From positions 1 to 42,080 of the forward strand of contig PLWR01000706.1 of NCBI GenBank assembly GCA_003165615.1: 42,080 bases of DNA, given 5' to 3'. The translations under genes and the position numbers were made by a program. Origin of the DNA: Acidobacteriota bacterium. Lineage in GTDB: Bacteria > Acidobacteriota > Terriglobia > UBA7540. The number at the start of each line of letters is the position of its first letter. The first letter of the stretch is position 1. Shown piece after piece: positions 7,152-15,236 of this stretch. The notes beneath the pieces were generated by a model. That model searched no databases. It was not told the origin of the DNA and was given only the letters and a program-made list of their open reading frames with translations.

Positions 7152-8078
7152 ATGGTCAATCTGCACAGCCTGCGACGCCTGGCAAAATGCCCGGTCCCCT
7201 TCGTGGGGATCTCCCGCGAGGGAATGCCGCCGCTGGTCTTGAAGCGCACCATCCTGAAAGGCGTGATCGAGGCGCTGGAGGAAGCCTCGGAGGAACAGTT
7301 GCGCGCCGGGCAAACGCCCCAGGTGCGCGTGGAAGTGAACGGGTTCCTCGATATTCGCTCGGCCACGCGGTCCTACAAGCTGTTCAATGTGACGGAGACG
7401 AACTCCGAATGCGACATCCACCACGTCTGCCGCGCGCTCGAAAGCTGGGCGAAGGGCCACCGCGAGAAGACGTCCAAGCCCAAGTCCAAGCGCAAGGGGC
7501 CGAGCTGGCTGGTGAATCAGATCAAGGCCGCCGAAACCCGGTTGAAGTACGGGTGGGGCAGGCGCGCGGAGAGGACCTTCTTTAGCTGGCTGCATCCGCA
7601 CGAGGCGACATGGGGATACGTCGGCGGCCAGTTTCGCGAGATGAATGCCGAAGAGGCACGCGCCGAAAGGGCGCGGCGGGCGACGGCGTATCTGCGCCAG
7701 CGGCAGGCCCGGGTCGATCTCGGGCGGATTGCCGGCCGGTTCCTCCGCCTGAAACTGGAGATGGGCAAGGTCTACGAGGAAGTTCGTGCACTGGGGCATC
7801 AACTGGAGCCGCTCAGCCGCCAGCCGAAGCACGTGCGAGACAAGGGAGCGGAAGAATTTGTCAAGCACCTGTTCCGGCATGTGGGACTGATGGCGAAGCC
7901 CGACGAGCTGAAGGCGTGGGCGCCCACGGGCTCGGACGCTTGCCGCCGGTATACCGACCGCCTCAATGGCTACCGCCAGGCGCAGGCGCGAATCGACGTG
8001 TTGCGGGATTTGCTCACCCGCTACGAGCGCGGCGAAGACGTGGTGTTCGATGCCGTCTTCGAGGAGGAATGTGCATGA
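7152..8078 (+). CDS. Hypothetical protein, 308 residues
   Basis: The ATG follows GAAAGGAAGAGAGAG. Highly basic, mainly helical protein with a long arginine-rich helix around 165-210 (AEEARAERARRATAYL). A tryptophan-containing segment near 135-155 (FSWLHPHEATWGYVGG) and a C-terminal DACRRYTDRLNGYRQAQ helix are visible. No catalytic motif. The composition fits a nucleic-acid-binding protein, but that is inference. Its TGA overlaps the ATG of the next gene. Confidence 0.7.
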   Translation: MVNLHSLRRLAKCPVPFVGISREGMPPLVLKRTILKGVIEALEEASEEQLRAGQTPQVRVEVNGFLDIRSATRSYKLFNVTETNSECDIHHVCRALESWAKGHREKTSKPKSKRKGPSWLVNQIKAAETRLKYGWGRRAERTFFSWLHPHEATWGYVGGQFREMNAEEARAERARRATAYLRQRQARVDLGRIAGRFLRLKLEMGKVYEEVRALGHQLEPLSRQPKHVRDKGAEEFVKHLFRHVGLMAKPDELKAWAPTGSDACRRYTDRLNGYRQAQARIDVLRDLLTRYERGEDVVFDAVFEEECA

Positions 8079-8317
8079 AACCCAAAGAGGAGGCAAAGGC
8101 AGCCGTGGAAAATCCCATTAGGGCCAAATTGATTCTGGACGTCACGTACGTTCCCGGCACCACCCATGCCGAGGAAGTCCGTTCGCTCTTGCAAGCCGCC
8201 GGCGATCATCTGGCGAACGAAGGCTTGCTGACCGGTGACGGGCCGGCAGAAGTGGAATCCTGGAGTGTGCACGTCAAGGTTGCAAGTCCGAAGGAGGCAC
8301 CAGTCCATGTCCGCTGA
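8075..8317 (+). CDS. Small hypothetical protein
   Basis: 80 residues, ATG overlapping the preceding TGA (ATGA) with GGAGGA upstream. LILDVTYVPGTTHAEEV and WSVHVKVASPK look like two strands around a helix. Overlaps the next gene by 11 nt. Similar small proteins with this strand-helix-strand layout are common in plasmids and phages; role unknown. Confidence 0.65.
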   Translation: MKPKEEAKAAVENPIRAKLILDVTYVPGTTHAEEVRSLLQAAGDHLANEGLLTGDGPAEVESWSVHVKVASPKEAPVHVR

Positions 8318-8492
8318 GCATTGTTGCGCGTGCGATGACAGTGGCAATCTCTGCCCAGGGTGCAACCAAGCGCCAGAAGACGCTGACCGCTCCGGGTTTT
8401 CCCCGGTCTTTCCGCCCCGCGCGCCGGTTTCCGTGCAAGCGGGTTGGGACCGCTGGGCCAAGACGCATGAGTTCGATATCCAGTGCGACTGA
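8307..8492 (+). CDS. Small zinc-knuckle protein
   Basis: 61 residues. An N-terminal CCACD...LCPGC gives two closely spaced CxxC-type pairs (residues 6-20), a compact zinc knuckle; the rest is proline-rich. AAGGAGG precedes the ATG. Member of the zinc-ribbon set of this array. Confidence 0.6.
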   Translation: MSAEHCCACDDSGNLCPGCNQAPEDADRSGFSPVFPPRAPVSVQAGWDRWAKTHEFDIQCD

Positions 8493-8510
8493 AGGTAGGA
8501 GGTAAGGCTC

Positions 8511-8798
8511 ATGGTAGACCAGGAAAAGAAGCAGGCGCCGGCGGAAACGCCTTCGCCCTACGCGCAGTGGGTGGACGAATGCCCGAAGTGCCATAACCGG
8601 GATAGCCTGACCGTCTTCGAAGTCACGCTCGCCTCGACCGGTGAGACGTTTCACATCGAGTCGCGTTTGTTCCCCGACGGCTTCGAGTTCGACCCCGGAC
8701 CCCAAGTGAAGGACGCCAGCACCGAGGAGGAGAAAGTGCGGTGCGACACCTGCGGCCAGCAGTTCCGCCTGGACGAGTTGTCTCTCCCGGTAGTGTAA
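8511..8798 (+). CDS. Zinc-ribbon protein, paralogue group A
   Basis: 95 residues. ECPKCHNRDSL at 23-33 and RCDTCGQQF near 80-88 form a two-pair zinc ribbon; RLFPDG lies between. The same order (CPxC, RLFPDG or similar, CGxC) recurs at 11999 and 13069, so three paralogues share this fold. TAGGAGG precedes the ATG. Function unknown. Confidence 0.7.
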   Translation: MVDQEKKQAPAETPSPYAQWVDECPKCHNRDSLTVFEVTLASTGETFHIESRLFPDGFEFDPGPQVKDASTEEEKVRCDTCGQQFRLDELSLPVV

Positions 8799-8809
8799 GG
8801 AGACACGGC

Positions 8810-9031
8810 ATGAAGAAGACCGGCGACGCTTTCGCCCGCTTGTACCGCCGCTGGCTCGTCTGGCGGCTGAACCGCGCCGTCCGCCAGATCGACCGGATCA
8901 AGGACGAGTACGACTGCGGGTGGGCTCTGGCGCTGGCGATGTCGCGCACGGTTAGCGAGAAACTGCGCAAGGCGGAGCTGCGGCAGCAAGCCCTGGACAA
9001 ATGGGACGCCGCGCACCCGCAATCAACTTGA
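8810..9031 (+). CDS. Small helical hypothetical protein
   Basis: 73 residues, basic N-terminal helix (ARLYRRWLVWRLNRAVRQ) and a C-terminal EKLRKAELRQQALDKW coiled-coil-like helix. The ribosome site TAAGGAG overlaps the preceding stop. It ends where a promoter-like inverted repeat begins. Confidence 0.6.
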   Translation: MKKTGDAFARLYRRWLVWRLNRAVRQIDRIKDEYDCGWALALAMSRTVSEKLRKAELRQQALDKWDAAHPQST

Positions 9032-9060
9032 TAATGTATGTACGAATGTCATTATTCAAT
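9028..9060 (+). promoter_or_regulatory. Promoter within an inverted repeat
   Basis: TTGATA (9028-9033), a 16-nt spacer, CATTAT (9050-9055). The whole site is an imperfect palindrome, TTGATAATG facing CATTATTCAA, so a regulator dimer could cover both boxes. It lies upstream of TAGGAGG and ATG 9074. Confidence 0.45.
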
Positions 9061-9073
9061 TAGGAGGCACTGA

Positions 9074-9502
9074 ATGGCAGAACAACCGCCACGGAGAATC
9101 CAAACAGCGCAGGTTCATGACATCGGCGCGATGCTGCGCAATTTGCAGATGGAAGTCAAGCAGGTGAACGCCGGTGATGAAGTTATCAGTCGCGGCCCCA
9201 ACCAGCGCGGCAGGGCCATGTTCTCGGGTTTCGAGGTGTCGTTTGGGAGCGATAAGCTCGGCTGGGGACCCACGCGCGAGAAGGCGATTGAAGCGTTCAA
9301 TCACCTGATTCAGAACTACCTCGACAAAGCGCACGCGGCGGGCATCCCGCTGACGGTCCACGTGCCGGGGGCTACTCCAACGGCCCTGGAAGTTGCCGCC
9401 CGCGAAGTAGTGGCCTCGGCAGACAACACGGGCTGTACGGAAGACCTGACCGTGGTCTCGCAGGAATCGGTCGACCATCTGGTAACAGCGTTAGGCCAGT
9501 AG
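9074..9502 (+). CDS. Hypothetical protein
   Basis: 142 residues. Central SFGSDKLGWGPTREKAIEAF and NHLIQNYLDKAHA suggest a strand followed by two helices. Unrecognised. It has its own promoter at 9028. Ends in TAG that forms the TAGGAGG ribosome site of the next gene. Confidence 0.65.
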   Translation: MAEQPPRRIQTAQVHDIGAMLRNLQMEVKQVNAGDEVISRGPNQRGRAMFSGFEVSFGSDKLGWGPTREKAIEAFNHLIQNYLDKAHAAGIPLTVHVPGATPTALEVAAREVVASADNTGCTEDLTVVSQESVDHLVTALGQ

Positions 9503-9511
9503 GAGGCGAAG

Positions 9512-9952
9512 GTGAAAAAGCGAGTTCCGATTGACCCAGCGCGGCACCGCGAGTCGGTCCGCATTCAGCGCCGCGTCGGCCGTATCCTGGGCGACTTCGA
9601 GAAGCAGGTGGACGCTCTACGGTCGCTGACGTGCCCGAAATGCGGGTCGACGGACGTTGACCAGAGCGTCACGCTCCGCCCCCACGTGCGGTGCAACGGC
9701 TGCCGGAACAAGTGGATTCCCGGCGTGAAGCAGTCGACGGCGAAAGTCTACCGCTACCAGGGTCGGGCGTATATGCGGCCCTGCGGCCGTGGCATCACGG
9801 TTCAGGGCTTGCCCAGCCAGGAGCCGTATGTGGCTCTGGACGAGGAGATTTGCGCGGCCTTGGGAATCGAGTCGGGCGACTTCGATCTGGAGATCACCGC
9901 CCGGCGGATTCACCCGTGGCGAGGAGTGAGGAAACATGCGCAACGCGGTTAA
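9512..9952 (+). CDS. Zinc-ribbon protein (GTG start)
   Basis: 146 residues. TCPKCGSTDVDQS at about 40-52 and RCNGCRNKW at about 66-74 make a classic zinc ribbon; basic N-terminus (MKKRVPIDPARHRESVRIQR). The C-terminal 50 residues include EEICAALGIESGDFDLE. GTG 9512 follows GGAGG; the gene is in frame with its neighbour across the TAG. DNA binding is likely from fold class only. Confidence 0.65.
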   Translation: MKKRVPIDPARHRESVRIQRRVGRILGDFEKQVDALRSLTCPKCGSTDVDQSVTLRPHVRCNGCRNKWIPGVKQSTAKVYRYQGRAYMRPCGRGITVQGLPSQEPYVALDEEICAALGIESGDFDLEITARRIHPWRGVRKHAQRG

Positions 9953-10109
9953 GGCTGAGGATGTGTTCCGGGCCCGCAAGGCGTATCTGCGCAAGCCGAG
10001 CATTCGCCGTAGCGACCGGTTTCAGACCTTGCGGCGCAGGTACGAGGAGCGCTTCCCGAAGCGCCGACTGTGCTTTTTCGAGCGCAAGGTGATCTTTCGA
10101 GGGTTCTGA
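9936..10109 (+). CDS. 57-residue basic protein
   Basis: MRNAVKAEDVFRARKAYL onward; over a third of the residues are basic. The ATG lies 17 nt inside the previous gene with a GAGGAGTGAGG ribosome site. Unrecognised; likely binds nucleic acid. Confidence 0.55.
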   Translation: MRNAVKAEDVFRARKAYLRKPSIRRSDRFQTLRRRYEERFPKRRLCFFERKVIFRGF

Positions 10110-10119
10110 GGGGGATGGC

Positions 10120-10293
10120 ATGGCAATGACAGTGGAGCAGTTGATTACCCGGCTCAAGCGGTCGACGGACACGGCAAAGGATGCGGTGGTTCTCGACACG
10201 GCGTCCGGGGATGTATACGAGATCTCGCGGGTGGAAGAGGAAGAGGGCGGGGACGACGTCAAGATCGTGTTCGAAGAAGTCCCGAAGCTGTAG
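10120..10293 (+). CDS. Small MTVxQL-type protein, paralogue of 15233
   Basis: 57 residues, MAMTVEQLITRLKRS then an acidic C-terminus. The opening MTVxQLxxxL followed by a strand with a run of valines matches the gene at 15233 and a widespread phage family whose members start MTVxELIxxL. Role unknown. Its TAG is followed by GGAGGCGGGA, the ribosome site of the nuclease gene, which is in the same frame. Confidence 0.6.
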   Translation: MAMTVEQLITRLKRSTDTAKDAVVLDTASGDVYEISRVEEEEGGDDVKIVFEEVPKL

Positions 10294-10302
10294 GAGGCGG
10301 GA

Positions 10303-11391
10303 GTGTTAGCGGAAGCGCTCTACAAAATTCGCAAGCCCGGCGAACGGCTGCCCCAGGTGTTCCTGCACCAGTCCAGCTACGGCTACTCGTCTTGCTTGTT
10401 CAATTTCTACCTGCGCCAGATCGAGGGCCTGCACGACCTGAAAGAGGCGAAGTCGCTGGAGATCGGCTCGATGGTGCATGAGCTATGGCTCCGTCACCAC
10501 GTCCGGGCGATTCTGGAGCCGCTCGGCGCCGGGCTCGACTTCGACGATTTGAACCTCGCCCGCCAGCAGTACGAGGCGTTCCTGACCACGCGCATCCAGA
10601 ACGAAGACGACCGTGCGGAGATTGTAGCCACCGCCGTCCGCATGGTTGAGGCCCTGCGCACCTGCCAGTTTGTTGACCCGATTGCCGTGGAAGCATCGTT
10701 TGGCGAGTACCGGAAAGGCGAGAAGGCGGTTCCGGTGATTAACCTGGTGACGGGAGAGGTCGCCGAGGGCGTGTTCGTCTCCGGCCGGGTTGACCTAGTC
10801 GAGCGCGTACACGACCATCCGCGCCTCCCGGCCGGCACGGTCTCGATTACCGATCTCAAGACCTGCGCCCAGGTCCCGAAAGACCCCGATGACCCCAGCT
10901 ACGTGCTGAATTCTTTGCAGTTACTTTTGTACTCGTATGCGAGCCTGGTGCTTTCTTCCGACGGTAAGCACAACGCCAAGGGCACGCAGGTCGGGTCGAT
11001 CATCCACGTCGGCAAGACGAAAACCGAAACCAGGATCGCGCGCTCGATTGGCAAGTTTGGTGAGGCCGACTATGTGCGGCTCTACCTGTCGCTTTCCGAA
11101 CGCGGCCAGCGCTTGCAGTTGGCGCGGCTGATGTGGGAGCGCTCCGGGCGCGAGCCGAAGCGGGCGGTTGAGTTCTTCACGCAGAACCTGTCCAAGTGCC
11201 GGGGCTTCATCGACGAATGCCCGTTCATGCGCACTGTCTGCTTTACCGACAGCTATCCGAACGGCCGCGAGTTGTTCAAAGACACGATCCGCCGGCGCAA
11301 GAGTTTCGCGACCGGGACGCCTCTGCACCTGATAACCGGCGTGCCGGAAATCTCCGACGAGCTGATCGTCGAATTCGAGGAAGAGGAGTGA
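10303..11391 (+). CDS. PD-(D/E)XK nuclease, Cas4/RecB family with probable Fe-S cluster
   Basis: 362 residues. Nuclease motifs in order: H59 in GSMVHELW, D164 in GRVDLVE, D184-x-K186 in ITDLKT, and Q206/Y210 in LNSLQLLLYSY. Cys31 plus C299, C306 and C313 match the split four-cysteine pattern that holds a 4Fe-4S cluster in Cas4 and AddB nucleases. Such enzymes resect DNA ends in recombination, often in phages. No Cas1/Cas2 or helicase is encoded here. The nearest plausible partner is the Rad50-like ATPase at 17703. GTG start with GGAGG upstream; an alternative ATG is not present nearby. Confidence 0.85.
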   Translation: MLAEALYKIRKPGERLPQVFLHQSSYGYSSCLFNFYLRQIEGLHDLKEAKSLEIGSMVHELWLRHHVRAILEPLGAGLDFDDLNLARQQYEAFLTTRIQNEDDRAEIVATAVRMVEALRTCQFVDPIAVEASFGEYRKGEKAVPVINLVTGEVAEGVFVSGRVDLVERVHDHPRLPAGTVSITDLKTCAQVPKDPDDPSYVLNSLQLLLYSYASLVLSSDGKHNAKGTQVGSIIHVGKTKTETRIARSIGKFGEADYVRLYLSLSERGQRLQLARLMWERSGREPKRAVEFFTQNLSKCRGFIDECPFMRTVCFTDSYPNGRELFKDTIRRRKSFATGTPLHLITGVPEISDELIVEFEEEE

Positions 11392-11393
11392 CG

Positions 11394-11603
11394 ATGGCAA
11401 GACAACTGACGCCGCAGGAAGTGAAAGACTATCTGGACAGCAAGGGCGTGCGCTGCCCGTTCTGCAAGTCCGACCAGATCGAAGGCTCGGGAAGCATCAG
11501 CATCGAGGATTACCAGGCGGTGCAGGATGTCTCGTGCCTCAAGTGCAAGCGGACCTGGACGGACGTTTACACGCTCTCGGGAGTTTACGTGGAGGAGGGA
11601 TAG
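11394..11603 (+). CDS. Zinc-ribbon protein
   Basis: 69 residues. RCPFCKSDQIEGSGS and SCLKCKRTW form a zinc ribbon spanning residues 20-55, essentially the whole protein. GAGGAG precedes the ATG. It follows the nuclease after 2 nt and could be its partner. This resembles small phage proteins with CPxC...CxxCxxxW. Confidence 0.75.
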   Translation: MARQLTPQEVKDYLDSKGVRCPFCKSDQIEGSGSISIEDYQAVQDVSCLKCKRTWTDVYTLSGVYVEEG

Positions 11604-11607
11604 GACC

Positions 11608-11778
11608 ATGCCGTTTTTGCTGGAGATTGTGCTCAGCAACACCGACGCGACGAACTACGAAGTCGCCCGCCAGACGGTCGACTTTGGCGACAACGAGGAA
11701 GCGGCCCGTAAGGGCTTGGATGCCGCTTTCGACGCGGCGGCGGAATTCGAGCCGGATGATGTGTCCCCGGAGGCATAG
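11608..11778 (+). CDS. Small acidic hypothetical protein
   Basis: 56 residues. Strand MPFLLEIVLSNTD followed by acidic helix (AARKGLDAAFDAAAEFEPDD). GGAGGAGGGA precedes the ATG. Unrecognised. Confidence 0.6.
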   Translation: MPFLLEIVLSNTDATNYEVARQTVDFGDNEEAARKGLDAAFDAAAEFEPDDVSPEA

Positions 11779-11781
11779 CCG

Positions 11782-12054
11782 GTGTGGTGGCCGAACCAGA
11801 ATGCGGTGAAGACGCATTGCCAGTATGGCCATGAGTTCACCCGGGAGAACACGTACTACGACCGGGGCACGAAGCACCGGCACTGCCGGGAGTGCAACCG
11901 GCTGCGGTCAAAGCAGCGCCGGGACGCCGCCAAGCGCTCGGTGGGCGGCACCACGGCCGAGCATCTGAAGCTCTACACGCTGATGGGAGGAAAAGGACAT
12001 GAGCGAAGAACGCATCAATCAGGCAGGCGAGAACGTGTCGCAAGACACCATTGA
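11782..12054 (+). CDS. HNH-like zinc protein (GTG start)
   Basis: 90 residues. HCQYGHEFTRENTYY and HRHCRECNRLRSKQRR match the CxxGHE(L/F)...CRxCxxxRxRR module in phage HNH-type and zinc-binding proteins (C13, C35, C38 and nearby His). Only the first half of an HNH domain is clear, so nuclease activity is doubtful. The last 56 nt overlap the next gene. CGGAGG lies upstream of the GTG. Confidence 0.6.
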   Translation: MWWPNQNAVKTHCQYGHEFTRENTYYDRGTKHRHCRECNRLRSKQRRDAAKRSVGGTTAEHLKLYTLMGGKGHERRTHQSGRRERVARHH

Positions 12055-12628
12055 CCGGGTGATGGCGCTGGCCGGCCGGAGGATCTCGACGGCGGCCCTG
12101 GTCGCGACGGGCTCCACGCTGTTCGTTCGCCTGCACCTGGACGACAACCAGATGGCCGAGCTGGGCGTGACGGGCAACCTGTGGGATGAGGCGTACCCGG
12201 TCCTGGAACTTCCGCCCGTGCCGCCGCCCTCGGAGAGCAAGACACGCGCCTTGCTCGTCATCGTCAGCAAGACGAACGAGGAGAGCTACTGGTCAAACGA
12301 AGATGGTTGGGTGGACCGCAAGAGCGCCTCGCTGTTTACCCCGGAAGAAAAAGCCACACTGAACCTGCCGATGGATGGCGATTGGAAAGAAGCCGAGTTC
12401 ACCTGCGACGGCCTGGGCAACCAGCACGGCTATCTGTGCCCGAAGTGCCGCCAGGGCGACTCGATCACCATTGCCGCCACTGTCCGGGTGAACGCTCGGC
12501 TTTTTCCCGATGGCACCGACAACGATGGCGGCGATACCGAGTGGGACGACACCGACACGGCCGAGTGCGGGAAATGCGGCTTCTCCGGCCAGGTGCGCGA
12601 CTTGTGGGAAGTGGAAATGGTGGACTGA
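11999..12628 (+). CDS. Zinc-ribbon protein, paralogue group A
   Basis: 209 residues. N-terminal 80 residues (VSQDTIDRVMALAGRR, STLFVRLHLDDNQMAELG) are separate from the C-terminal ribbon: YLCPKCRQGDSI near 148, ARLFPDGTDND, then ECGKCGFSGQVRDL. The same ribbon occurs in the genes at 8511 and 13069. GGGAGGAAAA precedes the ATG. It may be a fusion of an unrelated N-terminal domain to the common ribbon. Confidence 0.7.
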   Translation: MSEERINQAGENVSQDTIDRVMALAGRRISTAALVATGSTLFVRLHLDDNQMAELGVTGNLWDEAYPVLELPPVPPPSESKTRALLVIVSKTNEESYWSNEDGWVDRKSASLFTPEEKATLNLPMDGDWKEAEFTCDGLGNQHGYLCPKCRQGDSITIAATVRVNARLFPDGTDNDGGDTEWDDTDTAECGKCGFSGQVRDLWEVEMVD

Positions 12629-12691
12629 AGATAGGGTAATCGACCCGGCGAAGAAGTTATGACGTTCGTCGGATGGAAGAAGGAGGAAGCA

Positions 12692-13018
12692 GTGCTTGAC
12701 CGCGATGCGTTGATAAACGAGCTGAGGGAGCAGAATCGCAAGGCCGCACGCGCCATGAGCGATGCCGGATCGAACGACGAGGAGCACGACGTCTTGGCGG
12801 GCTCGATAGAGAGCACCAGGCTGGCGATTCAGGCCATCCAGACGCTCCAGCGGATGCACGACGTGTTTTCCGACCTGGTGGAAGAAGGTCGCGTGACGTG
12901 GCGGGACCAGCGCGAGCGCCGCAAGGCCCTGCGCATGTTCGACCGCAGCAACGGCCTGTGCTACCTGACGCTCTCGCTCTCGCCGCCGAACCGGCGCAAG
13001 CGCCCGGCGCAGGCTTGA
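12692..13018 (+). CDS. Helical hypothetical protein (GTG start)
   Basis: 108 residues from GTG 12692, preferred because AAGGAGG lies 6 nt upstream; the in-frame ATG at 12659 has no ribosome site. Two long helices (LINELREQNRKAARAM; STRLAIQAIQTLQRMHDVF) suggest a helical hairpin or dimer. Basic C-terminus. Unrecognised. Confidence 0.6.
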   Translation: MLDRDALINELREQNRKAARAMSDAGSNDEEHDVLAGSIESTRLAIQAIQTLQRMHDVFSDLVEEGRVTWRDQRERRKALRMFDRSNGLCYLTLSLSPPNRRKRPAQA

Positions 13019-13068
13019 GCCAGCAGTGACCACAGAGGAAGAGACTCTTATCGGGACAAGGGGCGGAT

Positions 13069-13449
13069 ATGAATGGTGAGCAACGGCAAGAGGACGTTAT
13101 CGAGCGAAACGGCAGGTTCTATCTACGCAACCGCGAGCTTTCGACCAAGTCGTTTCTGACGCGGGCCGCTGCCGAAGGGTTTCTGCTGGCCTACTGGCAC
13201 AACCGGCCCGAGGAAGTCGGCAACCGGCACGGCTATCTCTGCCCGCACTGTGGCAAGGGTACGGACCTGTCGCTTTCACGGTCGGTGGCCAGCCCGCCGG
13301 TGCGCCTCACTTGCGAGGGCCCGGAGGATTCCTGGCGCGGGCGGGACCATGCCGATTGCGGCGCCTGTGAATGGTCCGGCCGCGTGCACCAGTTGATTCG
13401 GGTCGAGCTGCGCGTCGACCCGGCGCTGCCGGTGGAAGGTGGTGCGTAG
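13069..13449 (+). CDS. Zinc-ribbon protein, paralogue group A
   Basis: 126 residues. YLCPHCGKGTDLSLS near 56-70 and DCGACEWSGRVHQLIRVE near 98-115 match the ribbon of the gene at 11999 (YLCPKCRQGDSI and ECGKCGFSGQVRDL) closely, so the two arose by duplication. The N-terminal 50 residues (FYLRNRELSTKSFLTRAAAE) may be a small DNA-binding segment. CAAGGGGCGG precedes the ATG. Confidence 0.7.
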   Translation: MNGEQRQEDVIERNGRFYLRNRELSTKSFLTRAAAEGFLLAYWHNRPEEVGNRHGYLCPHCGKGTDLSLSRSVASPPVRLTCEGPEDSWRGRDHADCGACEWSGRVHQLIRVELRVDPALPVEGGA

Positions 13450-13451
13450 CG

Positions 13452-13904
13452 ATGGAGAGCGAAATCGGGCGGAAATTGTCGGTGGATGTTGGAGAAGCAG
13501 TGAAGAAGGAGGCGGTTGTGCCCCCACGGCAGAAACGGCGGAAGCTCCCGGATGACTTTGTGGAAGTGCAGATTCTGGAAGCGAAGCCGAACCCGATGTT
13601 CTCGGAGGCCCAGCGGCAATCCGTGCGGTTCCTGCGCTACTCGCGGCACGTGCCGTGCGCGGAGTGTGGGAAAAAGAAGCGCCTTTTGTGGACGTCGACG
13701 TTCACGTTTATCGCCCACCACTTCGGCGCCCTGGTGATGACCCAGAGCGGCAAGAGCCATCCACCGCTCACACCCGTCTGCACCGATCACCCGATGTCGC
13801 CGGCGCTGGACGCGCTGTTGGAGGCCAACCATGCGGATGAAGCTGAACCTCGGCGGGCACCAAGTGGAAGTGGAAGTGCGCGCGGAGGAGGAGATCGCCG
13901 ATAG
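13452..13904 (+). CDS. Hypothetical protein with CxxC pair
   Basis: 150 residues. Residues 60-85 contain PCAECGKKKRLLW; a later CTDHP could complete a metal site. The final 20 or so residues are serine/glycine/arginine-rich and overlap the next gene, so they may be untidy extension. The ATG follows the preceding TAG by 2 nt with weak ribosome site, suggesting coupling. Confidence 0.6.
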   Translation: MESEIGRKLSVDVGEAVKKEAVVPPRQKRRKLPDDFVEVQILEAKPNPMFSEAQRQSVRFLRYSRHVPCAECGKKKRLLWTSTFTFIAHHFGALVMTQSGKSHPPLTPVCTDHPMSPALDALLEANHADEAEPRRAPSGSGSARGGGDRR

Positions 13905-14115
13905 CGGCTCGCCGATTGTTACCCTGCGGGTGGAAGAGGGCGTCTACCTGGCCGAGGGCGCGATGGTCACCCAGTGCTCGAAGTGCGGACACGACGTCTG
14001 GATCTCCCCGTCGAGCGCGCGCATTCACGCCCAGGGCGGCAACCCGATCTGGTGTATGCAGTGCGCGGCGGACGAGTTCGCGAAGGAAACGCCGGAGAAG
14101 CCGGCAGTTCAGTAA
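13831..14115 (+). CDS. Zinc-ribbon protein
   Basis: 94 residues. N-terminal beta-hairpin (MKLNLGGHQVEVEVRAEEE), then QCSKCGHDVWIS and WCMQCAADEF make a two-pair zinc ribbon. GGAGG precedes the ATG. Last gene before a strong internal promoter. Confidence 0.7.
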   Translation: MRMKLNLGGHQVEVEVRAEEEIADSGSPIVTLRVEEGVYLAEGAMVTQCSKCGHDVWISPSSARIHAQGGNPIWCMQCAADEFAKETPEKPAVQ

Positions 14116-14131
14116 TCAGGGCATATTCACA

Positions 14132-14159
14132 TTGACATAGTACCTATAAAGGTTATCAT
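14132..14159 (+). promoter_or_regulatory. Strong promoter with palindromic operator in the spacer
   Basis: TTGACA (14132-14137), a 16-nt spacer, TATCAT (14154-14159). ACCTATAAAGGT at 14142-14153, in the spacer, is palindromic at 10 of 12 bases, well placed for a repressor dimer. TAGGAGG and ATG 14187 follow. Confidence 0.6.
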
Positions 14160-14186
14160 AAATATGGATATAGGAGGTAATGGCGT

Positions 14187-15236
14187 ATGGTTCCGAAAAC
14201 TTCGATTCCGGCCGGCCCTCCGGGACAGCGGCCCACGGCGGTGCTTGACCCCCCGGAGCCTCCCCCTGCCGACCCGGCCGTCAAGCCGGACGTCCGGCAG
14301 TTGGCGTTTCCCCGCTTCACCCCGGATTCCGATGAGGACGATTTCCCGCGCTTCGCCGATCTGCTCAAGATGGTGAAGGAGGAAGCGAAGGCCGACTATG
14401 CCGGCTGGTGGCGCTTCCGCGCCGATTGGGAGAATTCCGATCTCTCGCGGATGCCCAAGCCGGGAGTGAATTCGACGGACTTCTACGGCGAGTTGCGCGG
14501 CGTTCTCCTGGTCGGGAAGCCGGAAATGGTGGGCGACACGGAAGAGTGGCCGGTGGAGTTGCCCAATGTGGCGACGGTTTCTCCCGCGAACGTGACCGAC
14601 CCGGCGATGCTGCCGCACCTGATGGAGCTGCTCTACACGCGCTGCATGAACCGTTGTATGCGGGGCTTTGTCGGCAATCGCCGGTGCTCGGCGGAGGAGC
14701 TGCCGACCATCAAGGCCGATGACTTCCTCGGCGCCCACGCGGCTTCCGCTCCCTCGTCGCAGGAAGCGGCCGGGCAGATGATGCAGTCGGATATCGACCG
14801 GCAGATTCGCGTGGCCTTGAAGGCCGCCGGAGTCACCGAGCACTTCCTAACCATGCGCTTCCATGCCGTCCTGGGCAGCTTGCAGCCGGGCGAGGCAGTG
14901 TCGATTCTCCGCACCCTGCGCCAGATGACCAACGAAGAGTATCGGGCCAAGGTGTTGCAGGAGTTCTTGCAGAAGCACGGGCCGGATGAGTATGCCCAGT
15001 CGGTGCTCGCCCCCGAGGCGCAGGCGGAGCCGCCGGAGGCGCCCAAGGCCGAGCCCGCGAAGAAGACCAAGAAGACGGCGAAGAAGGAACCCGAGAACGT
15101 GGTCAAGGTGGAGCCCGCGCCGGTGACGGCCCCCTCCAGCGGCAATGGTGAGACGGCGGCGGTGGCCGCTCCCCCACCCCCGGTTCCTTCGGCCTCGCCG
15201 AACCGTGGTGGCTTTTTTGGAGGGCAGCGGATATGA
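14187..15236 (+). CDS. Hypothetical protein with proline/lysine-rich tail
   Basis: 349 residues. Proline-rich leader (1-40), a folded centre (about 45-275) with FPRFADLLKMVKEEAKADYAGWW-type helical segments and a cysteine cluster (LYTRCMNRCMRGFVGNRRC) near 150-168, and a disordered tail of alternating proline, alanine, lysine and glutamate from 275. Its own promoter and first place in the sub-array suggest high expression. Function not recognised. The stop overlaps the next ATG (ATGA). Confidence 0.65.
   Translation: MVPKTSIPAGPPGQRPTAVLDPPEPPPADPAVKPDVRQLAFPRFTPDSDEDDFPRFADLLKMVKEEAKADYAGWWRFRADWENSDLSRMPKPGVNSTDFYGELRGVLLVGKPEMVGDTEEWPVELPNVATVSPANVTDPAMLPHLMELLYTRCMNRCMRGFVGNRRCSAEELPTIKADDFLGAHAASAPSSQEAAGQMMQSDIDRQIRVALKAAGVTEHFLTMRFHAVLGSLQPGEAVSILRTLRQMTNEEYRAKVLQEFLQKHGPDEYAQSVLAPEAQAEPPEAPKAEPAKKTKKTAKKEPENVVKVEPAPVTAPSSGNGETAAVAAPPPPVPSASPNRGGFFGGQRI

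Noticed and set aside
6462..8096. 544-residue minus-strand ORF
   Set aside because: Antisense shadow of several genes that have ribosome sites and coupled overlaps on the plus strand.
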